64,000 bases of DNA from Chamaecyparis obtusa (Eukaryota > Streptophyta > Pinopsida > Cupressales > Cupressaceae), in NCBI GenBank assembly GCA_027943335.1, contig BSBK01006031.1, forward strand, positions 742,501 to 806,500, given 5' to 3'. The stretch's first letter is position 1, and each line of letters opens with the position of its first letter. The notes beneath the pieces were generated by a model, which saw nothing but the letters and a program-made list of their open reading frames with translations, searched no databases and was not told the DNA's origin. The translations under genes and the position numbers were made by a program. Positions 23,460-35,325 of this stretch are shown here, one piece after another.

Positions 23460-24474
23460 TTATTATTTGAGCATTCAAAGGTTCCATGTCCTTCTTCTCC
23501 ACACCTTAAACAAGTGAAAGGCCTTCTCTAGTTTTCCCAGCCTCTTCCACTTCTGTATCCTTGTCCTCTCTGAAACTCCCTTCCTCTTTCTTGATTTGGA
23601 TCTTGCCTGGTGTCTATATTTTTTTTCAAATCCTTAAAAATGGTCTCCCTGACCATTATTAGAACCTCCCTAAAATGGAGTTGAGGTACCCCTTTGACCA
23701 CCTCTATTCCTATAGATATACTACCTATTCTTCTTTTCTTTAGCCTTTATAGGTAATGGGTAGGCTTCCTCCATACTGTTAACATGATGCATGCTCAATT
23801 CATCTTGGATGGAGAATTTTAGGCCATTCGTATATCTAGCAACCATCTGCTCATTGTTTTCTTGATGCTCTATGCACATGGATAGCTTGTAGAATTCATT
23901 TGTATAGTCTTGCACTGAAGGCACATTTTGCTTCAAATTATAGAGCATGCGAAAGAGGGTTTGTGAATAACCCACGGGTAAGAATTTTTCTCCATCTTGC
24001 TCCATATCTTAATCTTTTCCTTTTCCTTTCTACTTCATTCTTTTTGGAGATGATCCCATGATATCATTGCATGTCCTTTTATTTTGTGCATGCAAACTTT
24101 ATCTTCTTTTCTTCTGTCATAGGCTTCCATTCAAAAAATTTCCCCATCTCATTTAGCCAGTCTACTAATTCTTTTGGCTTATGCCTACCAGCATAGTCTG
24201 AACCATCAATCTTGACTGCTTCACTTCTTTCTTCTAAAGCCCTGAGAACTCTATCTTCATAGCTCATTTCTTCTAACCTCTTGTCTATATTTTCTTCATT
24301 TTGGTCAGCATCTCTATGGTTTCCCTCTTCATTAGATTCATTCCCTCATTGTGTTCCTTGATTATCTAGTCGCTCATTGATTCATTCAATCTACCTCTGC
24401 AAATCCAACATCAAACTTTGCATTTGCATGACACCTCCTCTTCCTCTTCCTCTTCTTCTTCCTCTCCTAGCCAT
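23460..24474 (-). pseudogene. Gypsy gag with zinc knuckle
   Basis: Likely start at ATG 24474, shortly after the primer site. The N-terminus is Arg/Gly-rich (MARRGRRRGRGRGG), then a short coiled coil. Capsid pieces follow at 24079-24267 (WLNEMGKFFEWKPMTEEKKI) and 23721-24005 (VQDYTNEFYKLSMCIEHQEN). A CCHC knuckle, CLRCGEEGHGTFEC, lies at about 23470-23511. Stops and frameshifts separate the pieces. Confidence 0.85.
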
Positions 24475-24481
24475 CTTCCTA

Positions 24482-24494
24482 CTCTGATACCAAA
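24482..24494 (-). other. Gypsy primer-binding site (initiator tRNA-Met)
   Basis: TTTGGTATCAGAG on the minus strand directly inside the 5' LTR. It matches the tRNA-iMet site TGGTATCAGAG exactly. Confidence 0.82.
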
Positions 24495-24660
24495 TGATGT
24501 ATCACACAACTCTATGTTAATAATAAAAATCAGTTAGAAGACAAATAAAATAGTTTTGACACCTTCAATGTTTTCCATTCATCACTGACTCCTTCTACAA
24601 TTCTCTGCAAACTCTTACATAACCCAAAAAAACCTAGAAAAATGAGAAATCCAAAACTTA
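24495..24660 (-). repeat. Truncated gypsy 5' LTR
   Basis: Matches the first 160 or so bp of 18329-18893, then stops abruptly at CCAAAACTTA. About 400 bp of the LTR, including its promoter part, is missing. Confidence 0.8.
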
Positions 24661-25498
24661 CCTGGTGCAAGAGCACCCAAGGAACACTCCCCACTCTTCA
24701 CAACTTTTAGACTACTAGGTTAAGTTTTAATAAGCCAACTTGTAAGACCTAGTCACCCTCAGTGTGGTTATAAACCATGGGTTTTTTACTGTGGTCCAAA
24801 GACACATTTAGGATGTTAGGTTCCTACATGTCTTTTCTTAGTTATTTCAATAATTTAAGGCATTACACTTATAGGCTCATTAAGAGAAAGAATGCAACAT
24901 TTTGTAAAAGTTGCAAATGTAAAACAATGTTGTCAACAACTTCTTTGAAAAGTTATTACTGACCTATTACACAACCGCCCAACGGTCCCAACCTTTGAAA
25001 AATAGTTGGATCCATTGAGGAACATCTTCCTATAGCCCTTTCAGGCTAGTGGAAGATGGGTAAGGACATGGGTGTTAAACAGTAAGGAAACTTTATGTAA
25101 TTTTTACATTCAATCAATTAAAGATCCCTATTTTTCTCTAAGTTCTAGATTTGTAACATTGGGTGTACGAGTCTGTACGAAAGTGCGAGAAAGAAAATTG
25201 ATTGATCTAACACATATCATGAAGTAGGACTCCATTTCGCTTAGTTTGAATCAGTTTGAAGATAGGAGTCAAAATTTTGAGGAAAAAGTTTATGAGTTTT
25301 TAGGAAACCCTCCTGGACCAAGGTTCTGGTAAAAAAAATGCCCTAACTTGCATTTCCTTCATGCGACTCCCATGTGAAGTTGGGAAAAGCAAGTAGGGGA
25401 AATGTAATTTAGTTCCTCAAGAGCACAAAGGAAGGGGGATTATTTGGAGAAGTCTATTTTCAGAAGCAAGTAGGGGCAATGTACTATTGTTTTTCTCT
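24661..25498. other. Unassigned sequence between gypsy LTR and block B
   Basis: No ORF of note. It replaces the missing part of the gypsy LTR. Near its end AGCAAGTAGGGG occurs twice (about 25389 and 25466), a purine-rich phrase like retrotransposon polypurine tracts. It could be a fragment of another LTR element. Confidence 0.35.
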
Positions 25499-28400
25499 TA
25501 TTGTGAGGTTTTATGGAAGCATCAACATCTAGATGATGGACGGACTTCAAAACCTCTAAAAGGTTTGTGATTTTCACCTTTTCGTGCTATGTTTTTCTTA
25601 TATTTCATTTTAAAATATATGTTCTACATATATACATGTATATATAGTTATATATTTATTTTCATTCTATTTTTAATAAGTTGTGTCATTTTTACTAATA
25701 GGCACTCTAAAAACCTAGGTTCAAAGGTCTTGAAGAAGAAGTAATATTTTCCTAGCCATTCCACCATCAAAAAATCATGGCCATTGGTGGAATGGAATAT
25801 TTTTGCATGTGATTTAATAATATGCAAGTTTCAAGAGGAGATATTATGTTTTGGGTAATTACCATGATGCTCTAGTTGTGTTCTCCATGAGTTTTGGCTT
25901 GGAATTGATGAATAGAAGAAAAATTTTGTAAAAGGGTGAATGAATGACTATTCCATGTTTTTGGATCTTGTTATTATGGCCTTCTGTGATGTTTTTAGAT
26001 CCCAAGACTAGATATTGGGCATTACAAAGGCGTATTTGTTGCAATTTATTTGTGAAATTATTCTAATAAGGCCTTGGAGTAGTAATAATAGTCAATTTTA
26101 GAGCCATTTTTTCCAAAGTAACCCAGCCAATTTTTATATATGTTGTAAAATGCAAAAAGGGATATCCTAAAATACACTTAAATTCTGATTATGACCTTTG
26201 TGTAAATATTTATGTCCAAAATATCCCATTTTATTTAATGATTGAGCCTAGACTATACATTACCAGTCAATTATAAAGTTGTATGTTCCAAATAAACCTA
26301 TTGATTATTTTTTATATGTTTAATAACTTCCAAAAGGTTATGCCAAAATTTTCTTAGCTTGTTGATATCAAGTATAGATTAGAAGTTACGTGTCAAAAAC
26401 CCTCAGAGTAGAGTTATAAGGGTTTTGTCCCACTTATGAAGAAACTCCTGATAAAACATATTAGAAGGCCTACACGAGTGAATGGTGAGTATTTTCTTGG
26501 TGCACTTAGTCACCTAGAATCTATCTATTGGAAGATTAATTTAGATTGATATACACATTAAAGATTTATCATAATGGCCTATGACTAATAGTCTAGTTAA
26601 TAGATAGGTGAGTTAGGAGAAACCTCTATTCTTTGGGGTTTCGATAACTTTTCAAAGTAATTGAATTATGTTGGTGTTGGATTTTTGTCCTACTCTGCAT
26701 CACATCATGATATATTTTTATACTACTTATAAAATGACACCCATCTTATATCAAATATAATGTGTCAAAAATGCATACCCATTAATCCTCCCACCAAAAT
26801 GTAGTATGTTGTGTCAATACACATGTCCATTAATCCTCCCACAATAATGTGGTCATAGAAGAAACCATTATACTCAACAAATTCAATTTCATATAGACTT
26901 CTCTTCTTCTACCAAATTAAAGGAATGTGGTTGACATATTCAAGAAAATGGTAGATAATCTATGAAGGGACAAGTTGAAGGTTGAGTGGCTACATAAAAA
27001 ACAAATGACATCTAGGGGAGATGACCCAATAGTTGAGCACCTTAACTTTTCACTTCTCAAAATCCTCATGGAAATTTTAAATCAATCATATTTTATCACG
27101 AAAAATTACTTGGTGAGTCCCCTTCTTATACCTAAGGTTTTAGAGCCACATCATTAAATATGATGCCACATTAGCATGCTTTTTCGAAGGTATCCAAAGT
27201 AGCCCAAAGAAAAAGTGAGACCAATCATAGTGCTTTAGGGACCCCCATACTTTTGTGACAGATGTGGGATCACAAGATTGGTTTCTTTTTATAGTAAGTC
27301 ATATGTTTCATTCAATTATGGGTATTCATCACTAGGAAAAAAAACTTAAAGGTCATAGCTATTAGTAGACTATTATAAAAAATATTAGATATTAAATTAG
27401 CAACTGTACCTGAATTAAATATAAAATTATTATCACAATAATGGAAAACATTCATGTATTAAGCACTCTCCCATATCTCTTAATATAAAGATAAGCATTG
27501 ATCTCCTAGTACAAAGATGAAAACACTTCTCATAAAATGAAATTTTTATAACGGAGGATAATTTTAATTTGGATTGGTAAACATGAGATTCCTTGTCATA
27601 TCATCTTTTGGTTTCAAGGCCACTTGGGTTAATTAGAAGACAATAGTTGTGCATGCTAAAAAATAGATTAAGGAAATATTTTAAATAAGAATCACTATTT
27701 TTATAATGTTAAAAATACTATTTCCTCATGGCTTTATATGGCAATGTCATGACTTCATGGATCCAATATCTAGTTTTAGAATTGACAAAAGAGTTAGATT
27801 GTAGATTTATTCTTTTTTCAATCTTTTATCTTGTCAAAACAACACTAGGAATTAAGTCTTGTTGTGTGGAAGGGTCTAACATCTAAAATTGATGAGGCCT
27901 TGTTCGTGATCCAAATAAATTTGATGGAATAGATACCCCTTAGTCCTTGGCTCACAATAGAGGAAGTGTAACCTTAAGATTGATCTCAAACTAATTTTAT
28001 TTTTGAAAAGCACCTTAAATGTGCTAATTAGGAGCTAGAAATAGATATTGACACGAAAACATAGAAGATCTAGTGAGTATTTTTGAAAAGCACCTTAAAC
28101 GTGCTAACTAGTGATTATTCTAATTTTTTGAAAAGGTCTTACTATTGGAGGATTCTATGTTTAATGTTAATTAGTTTTATGAACATAAGAAGATCTTCTA
28201 TCTAAAAAACCATAGATAACATATATGATTAAGAGGAAAGGGAGAAAGAGTATATGTGTTTCAATTTTGGAAAATGTTGAGGTTGCAAGAAGTGGACAAA
28301 TCTGTAGAATTAAGATATGTATAACATGTAATAATTGATTATTTTTAAGATAATAACAATCTTTATGCTCATAGTTAAATAAAAAAGAAAAGATTCATAG

Positions 28401-29348
28401 TTTCAATGGCAAGAATGACATAAAATCTTGTAAAATATTAAATATAAAATAAATTTAAATAATATATATTTTCATTGAGTGTCATTTTATATTTAAGCTG
28501 AGAGGTTGATTTCTAGTGAAAGTCTTGCTAGATTGTTCAGACTTCCCACCACTCTCTTACACCGGTAAACAAATGAATGGTGCTAAAAAGTCATGAATTT
28601 GGGCAGTGAGAAGCGTAGACCGATACAGTGTGGGAAACTGTGCCTCTGATAGGTGGATTTGATCACTTTTGTAGAGCACTTCTTTTGTAGCAACTTATTC
28701 CTAGCACCCAGATAATATTGAGTTATCAAATTTGGTGTATTTTATGGATGTCATTCTCTATAATAGTGCTTGGACAAGAGATGTTCAGATGTGATGGTCT
28801 CGGTGTTCAAGAGGCACATAATTTTATCCTTAGCGGATTAAAATTGAAAATATATGAACCTCAAAATTGACTCCCACAAACATGCAAAACTTTAACATTA
28901 ATGATTGTTAACTCAAACATGATAAGAATAAGCATTCCAAAGGCATAAACAATATAGAGAGTGCCAACCACCATTAAGGGTGCCCAAGATTTTCTATACT
29001 GAGCTCCACAAGATTCTTTTGAGAAAGAACATTTTAAATATTTTATATATTGAGTCAATTTTTAGAGAAATAGGAATGATCAAATATAGGAGTGAGAGAA
29101 GCACCATGATTGAATGTGAGCAATTAAATTAAACATGCATAAGATATCAGGCTGCAAAGCCTATTTGAATGCTAGAATATTTGGTGCTTTCACTTTAAAG
29201 ATTTAGTATATTTAGTGTGAGTCAAATAAATTTCTGTTTCTATTTATAGTAAATAATTAGAAATAATCATCAAATTATAACTCTGATAAAATAACATCTT
29301 TTTCAATCTTGTCAACTTAAAATTTAAATTCAATTTATTAATTTTTTA
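25499..29348. repeat. Segmental duplication block B, left arm
   Basis: Paralogue of 3701-8400 without the retroposed insertion. It has a small extra duplication of the phrase TTTTTGAAAAGCACCTTAAA (about 28000 and 28081). No functional gene; it contains the SOT relic at 26830-26937. Confidence 0.9.
26830..26937 (-). pseudogene. Degraded sulfotransferase N-terminal relic (block B, outer)
   Basis: Counterpart of the relic at 5029-5138. From ATG 26937 it begins MSTT, as the intact SOTs do, then meets a stop. In another frame it continues LYEIEFVEYNGFFYD, resembling PYGIELVEHDGFFYE. Truncated and frameshifted. Confidence 0.7.
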
Positions 29349-30600
29349 TTAAGCTGATAGGCTTACTCTCAGGGAGATGCCCACCGGGATTTTAAGACAT
29401 TCCGACAGTCTTACGCCGAAAAAGACTGCCGAAAAAGTGGAAGCGGTGCCGAGAAAGGGTAACGGGAAACAGATTGCTTGTGTTTTCTTCCTTGTTCAGA
29501 ACCGACGTTGTGAAATGTTTTCCGCTGACATCATTGGGATTCAGGGAAGGCAGACCATTGAAGAAAGTTATAGAGGATTTGGTGTCTGCTACGCATGAAT
29601 GTTGTAACGAGTCTGGATCTGTAGTTATAATGGGGATTAAGAGCAGGAAAAAGAGAGGAATTTAAGAGAAAAATAGTGAAGCCATTGAATCTTAGGAACA
29701 AGCTTTGCGAAGAATGATTTTGTGTTGGAGATTTGTGTTAATGTGTTTAAATAGAAATTGTCTGGTAAATTATGATGATAATGGAGGGAACTTACATAGT
29801 GCAATATTACCCATTTTTTAGGACACGTTTGTCTATTTAGAATGAGCAAATAATGCAGGAGAACGAATAGAAATTGTTGGTATATGTCTGAATCATTTAT
29901 ATAAGAGATTATTTATAAGAGAAGGCGGAGAGATGATGTTTAAGATTTCTTTCATTGTTCAAAGATTTCTGTTCACTCCATTAAATTTTAGAATTCTTCA
30001 AAATGTAAGAAATGTTACACAGCCAAGCATCTATTTCTAGCTATTATGCAAAAACTAAAGATAATAATTGTACTCATTTAGCATAATTGTAATGGTACAA
30101 GTGATTTATAAACTAGCATACTTAAATTTATATCTAAGATCTTCATATAGAAGCAATTATTTAATTCGTATGTGATTTTTGTTTTAAAAATTCTTTGTTT
30201 ATTATATTTGAATAAATGATAAATTTTTCAAAGTAAAATAAACTTTAGAGTAAAAATAATAATTCGGAGGACTCTATTCAGAGTGCACATTGAATGCCAA
30301 AAAATAGTTAACAATGAAGATAACACATGGCACTATTCTAAATGAAACATGAATATACTAGAACGTGACGACACTTGTACCTCGGAAAATTAAGCTCCAA
30401 GATCACATAGGTGCTATTGATGAGGTTTCTTGTATTTGTTAACTATTCACAGTTTACAACAACCAATTGTTGACAGTATGTTTTTGAATAATTTCACCAA
30501 ACAACGCTTACTCATTACCCTCAAAGAAAGAATAGGGCATTAATACCTTGGAAACTATATATTAATCTGCAACATAATTCCCTAACAAATTAAAAAATCA
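29349..30600. other. Helitron left-end region, noncoding
   Basis: The first 310 or so bp are less AT-rich. They contain the hairpin-forming phrase CAGTCTT-acgccgaaa-AAGACTG (about 29407-29429) and short frames (29377-29598 and 29474-29665) with no recognised domain; these might be a captured exon fragment. From about 29700 the sequence is AT-rich and featureless. Confidence 0.4.
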
Positions 30601-30699
30601 GTCAAACAATATAAAATTTCTAATTAATTAATTTTTGTTCTTGAACTGCAGACTTATCAAAGAGAATGGTTGCGTGTAAGTATGGTAAATTCCACAATA

Positions 30700-30990
30700 G
30701 CCAACATTGTTCTATCCCACACGTTATTACCTTTGGTACCATCATTCATGTGGCAACTGGCCTGTTTAACATAGCATGCATGTGAACATGATACATCTCT
30801 CCTCAACTAAACACACTTTCTATATAAAGCAGACATTGCAGTGCTCATTCCTCGCAGCTTTCCAATGCTGTATAATCCCTCTTTGTATACAGAGGATGTT
30901 TTATTTCTTCATTTAACTTACCAAGGTCACCTCCCACTCTCCCAACACACTTGACTGCAACTATTTGGCTCCTGCACTTCACAAGGTAAC
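30700..30990 (+). promoter_or_regulatory. Putative promoter and noncoding first exon inside the Helitron
   Basis: A clear TATA box, CTATATAAAG (about 30820-30829), is followed by CT-rich leader-like sequence and a consensus splice donor, ACAAG|GTAACC (about 30985). Two later exon-like edges lie in the same direction: GATAG|AGG near 33473 to ACAAG|GTAAGT near 33556, and an acceptor before the Agenet ATG at 33984. It could drive the Agenet gene fragment. No coding sequence lies in the first exon. Confidence 0.45.
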
Positions 30991-31644
30991 CTACTGCACT
31001 CTAAAAATAGAAAGATTAAACACAAAGCCTTTCCTGCCAGGTTTAACATTTGTTCATATTCATATCTCTTGTTCTATATGCTAAGATTTTAATTGATGAC
31101 CTAAATTAACGACGATATTTTGTCATTATTTCTCTTATCTCATTTTAAATGTTTCGTATTAGAAAAATATGTAAATTTATCTGATTCCTGTTCTGACCTC
31201 TTGCAAAGTGAATTATGATATATTATTTGCATTTGTCCAAAATGCCAAAAGAAAATTTTCTCTCTTAGATGCAATTTTTAACAAATTCACATGGCTTCAA
31301 TCTGGAAAGTTGTCTTATGTACTTATTGTTAATACAGATGGATGTTTCCCATGTGAAATGTATTTTTAAGTGTGGAATATCTGAAGTGAACATTAGGGTA
31401 ATACAATCACAAAAGCTATTATGAAATATGACGGAATAGATGAAATATAAAATTGGAAACAACTGAAGTTTTTATAAATCTCAACCTCTTTGTTTCTGAA
31501 AGTTTCTTGTTAGGATGGTTTCTGCCTATTAAATCGGTTTCATGGTTTAGTGGTTCAGCCAGTTATTGATATTGTCTATAAATGTACCATGTGATTTACA
31601 AAGAAAACTATAAATATTTTCTTGATTTATCTGCAACCAACCTA

Positions 31645-31664
31645 CTCTCTCTCTCTCTCTCTCT
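31645..31664. repeat. (CT)n microsatellite
   Basis: Ten CT dinucleotides in a row. Confidence 0.9.
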
Positions 31665-33150
31665 CCCCTACACTATTTAATATTAATATTCTAACAAGAA
31701 TTATTCTAAAAATAGTAAATACCTCACAATGGAAAAATGATATGTTAAACTGTTACCAGTGGTAATAAAACTACAACTACTCAATACATAAACTATTACC
31801 ATAGTAATAAAAATCTCTCTCTTTTGATACATCAAAAAAAATTCCATTAATATGCCTAGCAGTATTAACAAAACAAATGATCTGATTACATTAAATTTTT
31901 CCATCTTCAAGCAGAAATCTAAGAATGTAGATAATACATATAAATTTCATTTAGAGCTTTCCTACAGCAGATAGATAGTTCTCATTTAAATCTGTCATGC
32001 AGCAGAGAGTTAGAGACATAGCTAAAATGTGGTTGAATTGGAGGAATGAAATCTCCATGCTTGAGTGGAAGGTGAAAGAAAGAGGGAAGAAATTTTGAGC
32101 ATGAATAATTAACAAAACTTGATTTGTAATAGCTAAGCTGATGGAATACAAGAAAAGGATTCACAGTTTATCAAAACTATTTTGAAAATATATCTATATT
32201 GGTTTTGAAAATATATATATCTTGGATGACATTACGAGATTTGAGTATTGTTGTGCTTATTCAATTTTATGTACATCTTTTGAGGCATCAAACACTTCTC
32301 TTTCAATGAGACCATGAAGCAATTCCCATAGCCATGAGCATCATAGGAAGAGCAAGAAACACTATCTTAGTAATTATAATTGCCTTTTTGTTGGATTGAA
32401 ATGAATTCACCTACAAGGTTTTTTAATCCCAGAATAGAGAAAAGAACCAGTGTATCAGTCAGCCAATTTGAGCCCATGAAATGTGCCTAACAATCCTCTC
32501 ATGCAAAATATGTTATTGGTGAGTTGAAATCTGCAATCTCCTAATGTTTTCTAATAAGCTTTGAAACAATAAAACCATTTCCAATCCCATAGAACTGCTT
32601 TCTTGTTATACGTTTCTGATGAAGCCCAAACTTGCAAAAGACCAAATATAAGCTTATGAAAATATCACTGCTATCATTCTGGAGGAAATTCAGTGCTATT
32701 TTTTTTTAAAACATAGCTTTCATATGTCAATCGATTTCACTTCAAAAATTATATTTTTTTGATCATATTCAAGCATTTCTAGAAGCTTCATCTCCTTTTT
32801 AATTTTAGGTTATTTTATTAATGTCTCTTTTTCAAATAGCTTTAAATCCTTTTAACTCTACTTCTAAGTTCATTTGATAGGATGTCTTCATATAATTATT
32901 GCATTTTAATTTATTTCACTTAGTATATACAGATTTTGTTTCAAATATTTTGATTTAAATTAAATATAATAAAGGAATGAAATATGAAGTTCAAATTAAA
33001 CTAACTTTTATAGTCTAATGTCTCTTTCATTCTTATATGTAATAAGAACACATTTCAAAAGATGTAGAAAGATGTATCATGATGAAATTTTTCTATTAAC
33101 ATAAATTTCTTTTTACTTTTAGGTTATTTTATTAATGTATGTTTCATTAT

Positions 33151-33180
33151 CGGCATAACCCTTGCACCCTTGCAAGGTTA
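33151..33180 (+). repeat. Helitron-3'-end-like hairpin
   Basis: CGGCATAACCCTTGCACCCT and the following bases closely resemble the 3' end of this Helitron at 42781-42806 (CGGCGTACCCCTTGGACCCT). They form a stem AACC-TTGCA/TGCAA-GGTT with one bulged C (33157-33179). No CTRR end follows, so it may be a fragment of another Helitron end. Confidence 0.5.
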
Positions 33181-33983
33181 ATTTATTTCACTTAGTATAT
33201 ACAAATTTTTTTCCAAATATTTTTCAAATGATGACAGCCTTAAATATTTTTAAGTTTACTTCTAAATTCATTTGATAGGATGTCTTCATATAATTATAGC
33301 ATTTTTATTGATTTCACTTAGTATATACAAATTTTGTTTCAAATATTTTTTAAAAGATGTAGAAAGTATTTTTGAGATATAGTATAACAAAATTTAATCT
33401 ATCTTATTTTTTATGAGGCTTGTTGAACTTTTAATATGTTTTCTTTTTTGGCTTCTTACTTGTGATTGCTGATAGAGGTTATAATCATGCTACTTCCGAC
33501 TCCTGACTAGTTGGTTGCCATTTGAGCATAGAAATATCGCAGTTCTTTATTACAAGGTAAGTACTTGAATTCTCTTCATTCTTTAATATATTTACTTGAT
33601 CGCTATTACCTGTAATTTACTGTTAAGCACATAAATGAAATATTCTAAATTTTCTTTAAGAGGCATACAATTTTAGATTTTTGATTGATTAGAAATTATG
33701 TTTATTTAATAAGAGTCAATTAAATTAGAATCAAATTATCGATTCCAATGAAAGTTTCAAATTTTCTGAAACTTTTTTATGAATATTACTAAATATTACT
33801 TAGATTAATAGAATTGAAAAATATTTATAATTTTTTGTTCGATATTTTTAATGTATATCATAGAGTGTAAAGTAACTAACAATACCTATTTCAGATTAAA
33901 TATTAATTAAAGATTCTATTATATCTTATAGTTAAACTTTTTACATATTTCTTTTGTTTTAAATTCCACAAAAGGTATCACAA

Positions 33984-34430
33984 ATGGATGTTCATGTGGG
34001 AATGAAAGTTGAAGTGTGTTCTAATAAGGAGGGATTCAATGGTGAGTGGTTTGAAGGAACTGTTATAGGACATGTCAATAATACTGATAAACTCAAGTAT
34101 TATGTTCAATATGATCATTTCATTACTGATGACTGGGATCAACAACCCCTTGTGGAAGAAGTGTTTTTTGAATATATGAGACCCATTCCACCTGTGATTA
34201 CGTTGCCTCGATATATACCACTCGACTATCCTGTGGAAGTACGAGAAAATGATTGTTGGTGGAGGGGTCTGATAGTTGATAGATTTCAATTACCTCTAAG
34301 TCAATGAGAGTTCTTTGAAATATATTTTCTAGATACTCAAACTCTACAACCTTATTCATGTTCTCAGTTACGTCGAGCACACGAATGGGTTGGAGGTCAA
34401 TGGATACTAGCACGATGGTATTGAATAGTC
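33984..34430 (+). pseudogene. Agenet (Tudor-like) domain gene fragment in the Helitron
   Basis: From ATG 33984 the frame gives 107 codons, a TGA at about 34305, and then about 40 more in-frame codons to a stop at 34430. The first part (GMKVEVCSNKEGFNGEWFEG, then YYVQYDHFITDDWDQQPLVEEV and MRPIPP) is a plant Agenet repeat. The second part (DYPVEVRENDCWWRGLIVDR, stop, FEIYFLDTQTLQ, LRRAHEWVGGQWI) is a second one, in the paired arrangement of DUF724-type proteins. Such domains read histone or chromatin marks in plants. The C-terminal half of such a protein is missing. It is either host sequence captured by the Helitron or an accessory gene of this Helitron line. The internal stop argues against present function. 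Confidence 0.75.
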
Positions 34431-34502
34431 AATATTTTCTAAAGTACTATATAATTTTGTATTGAGATCCAAAACTGAAATAATATCTTTAGTGGAAATT
34501 TT

Positions 34503-34630
34503 GTTTAAATATAGTTAATATTCTACCACTTTGATTTAAATATAGTTATCATTTTACCACTAAATATTTGATTTAAATATAGTTAGTATTTTACCACTTT
34601 GATTTAAATAGAGTTATTATTTTACCACTA
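34503..34630. repeat. Minisatellite, four units of 31-37 bp
   Basis: The unit core is GATTTAAATATAGTTA, then two variable bases and ATTTTACCACT. Confidence 0.8.
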
Positions 34631-34710
34631 AAAAACCTATTCTTAAAAAATATAAGACAATAACAACAACTTCCATGTTATTGAAAAAATCATCAATCAC
34701 TACCACACAA

Positions 34711-34788
34711 ATTAACAAGGACTTAGGTTCACTACATTAACAAGGACTTAGGCTCACTGCCATGGAAATTAACAAGGACTTAGGTACC
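34711..34788. repeat. Minisatellite, three units
   Basis: ATTAACAAGGACTTAGG starts at 34711, 34736 and 34768. Confidence 0.85.
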
Positions 34789-34902
34789 TTATTGACATAT
34801 TATATAAGTTATATAAATTAATTTCATTAGATTCTATCCTTAACATTAACATCCCTTTTTAATTGTAAACTAGCATATTAATTGTTGTCATTGGTTGTTA
34901 CA

Positions 34903-35325
34903 ATGCCAGGAAAGATTATGGCACATCATAATGATTCTGAAGATGTCACCATCCCGAATACGTCATCTAATAATTTTGAAATATTTGTGAATCAAAGTAC
35001 ACCACCTAAGTCACGTAAGCCTTCGAAAAGCTCCATTTCAGTGGAGTCTCGTGCCTTTGTTGAAGGGAGCATAGATGACTTGTGTACTGATCTTTTGCAA
35101 AATTGTCAGAATCTTGTTGAAAAGCTAAGATATCTAAGTCAGCATATCAAATGAATCGAGGACCATGAAATTGAGTTTATGCATGATGTGAAAAATAAGT
35201 ACCATCTAACTTGTACTATTTTAGATGCATACTACGACACTGCAAAAGAGTCACGCTATGCAAGGCTCTATGGAGTGAACAATGCGGGTATTCTCAAGCG
35301 ATGGTTCTCTAACTTCTTGGACTGA
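34903..35325 (+). pseudogene. Unrecognised Helitron ORF with one internal stop
   Basis: From ATG 34903 the frame runs 141 codons with one in-frame TGA (35152-35154). The N-terminal 60 residues are rich in Ser, Pro, Lys and Asn and look disordered. The middle (SIDDLCTDLLQNCQNLVEKL) is helical and could form a coiled coil. After the stop the frame continues with IEDHEIEFMHDVKNKYHL and more helical sequence, without further stops until 35325. I do not recognise the family. It lies between the Agenet fragment and the RPA1-like gene on the same strand and could be a 3' exon of the Agenet gene or a separate accessory ORF. Confidence 0.45.

Larger units (their letters stand above)
18329..24660 (-). 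mobile_element. Ty3/gypsy chromovirus-type retrotransposon, decayed
   Basis: Minus-strand element with a complete 3' LTR, a truncated 5' LTR and an initiator tRNA-Met primer site. Protein order is gag, zinc knuckle, aspartic protease, reverse transcriptase, RNase H, integrase, chromodomain; integrase after RNase H defines Ty3/gypsy. Many stops and frameshifts break the polyprotein. A DNA transposon of about 1 kb sits in integrase. The GPY module and chromodomain-like C-terminus point to the chromovirus branch. The 5' LTR is cut after 166 bp, so no target duplication can be checked. Confidence 0.9.
30991..33975. other. AT-rich intron-like stretch of the Helitron
   Basis: No ORF of interest. 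It contains a CT microsatellite (31645-31664). A phrase close to TTTCACTTAGTATATACA occurs three times (about 32918, 33188, 33317). A short hairpin resembling the Helitron 3' end lies at 33157-33179. Confidence 0.4.
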
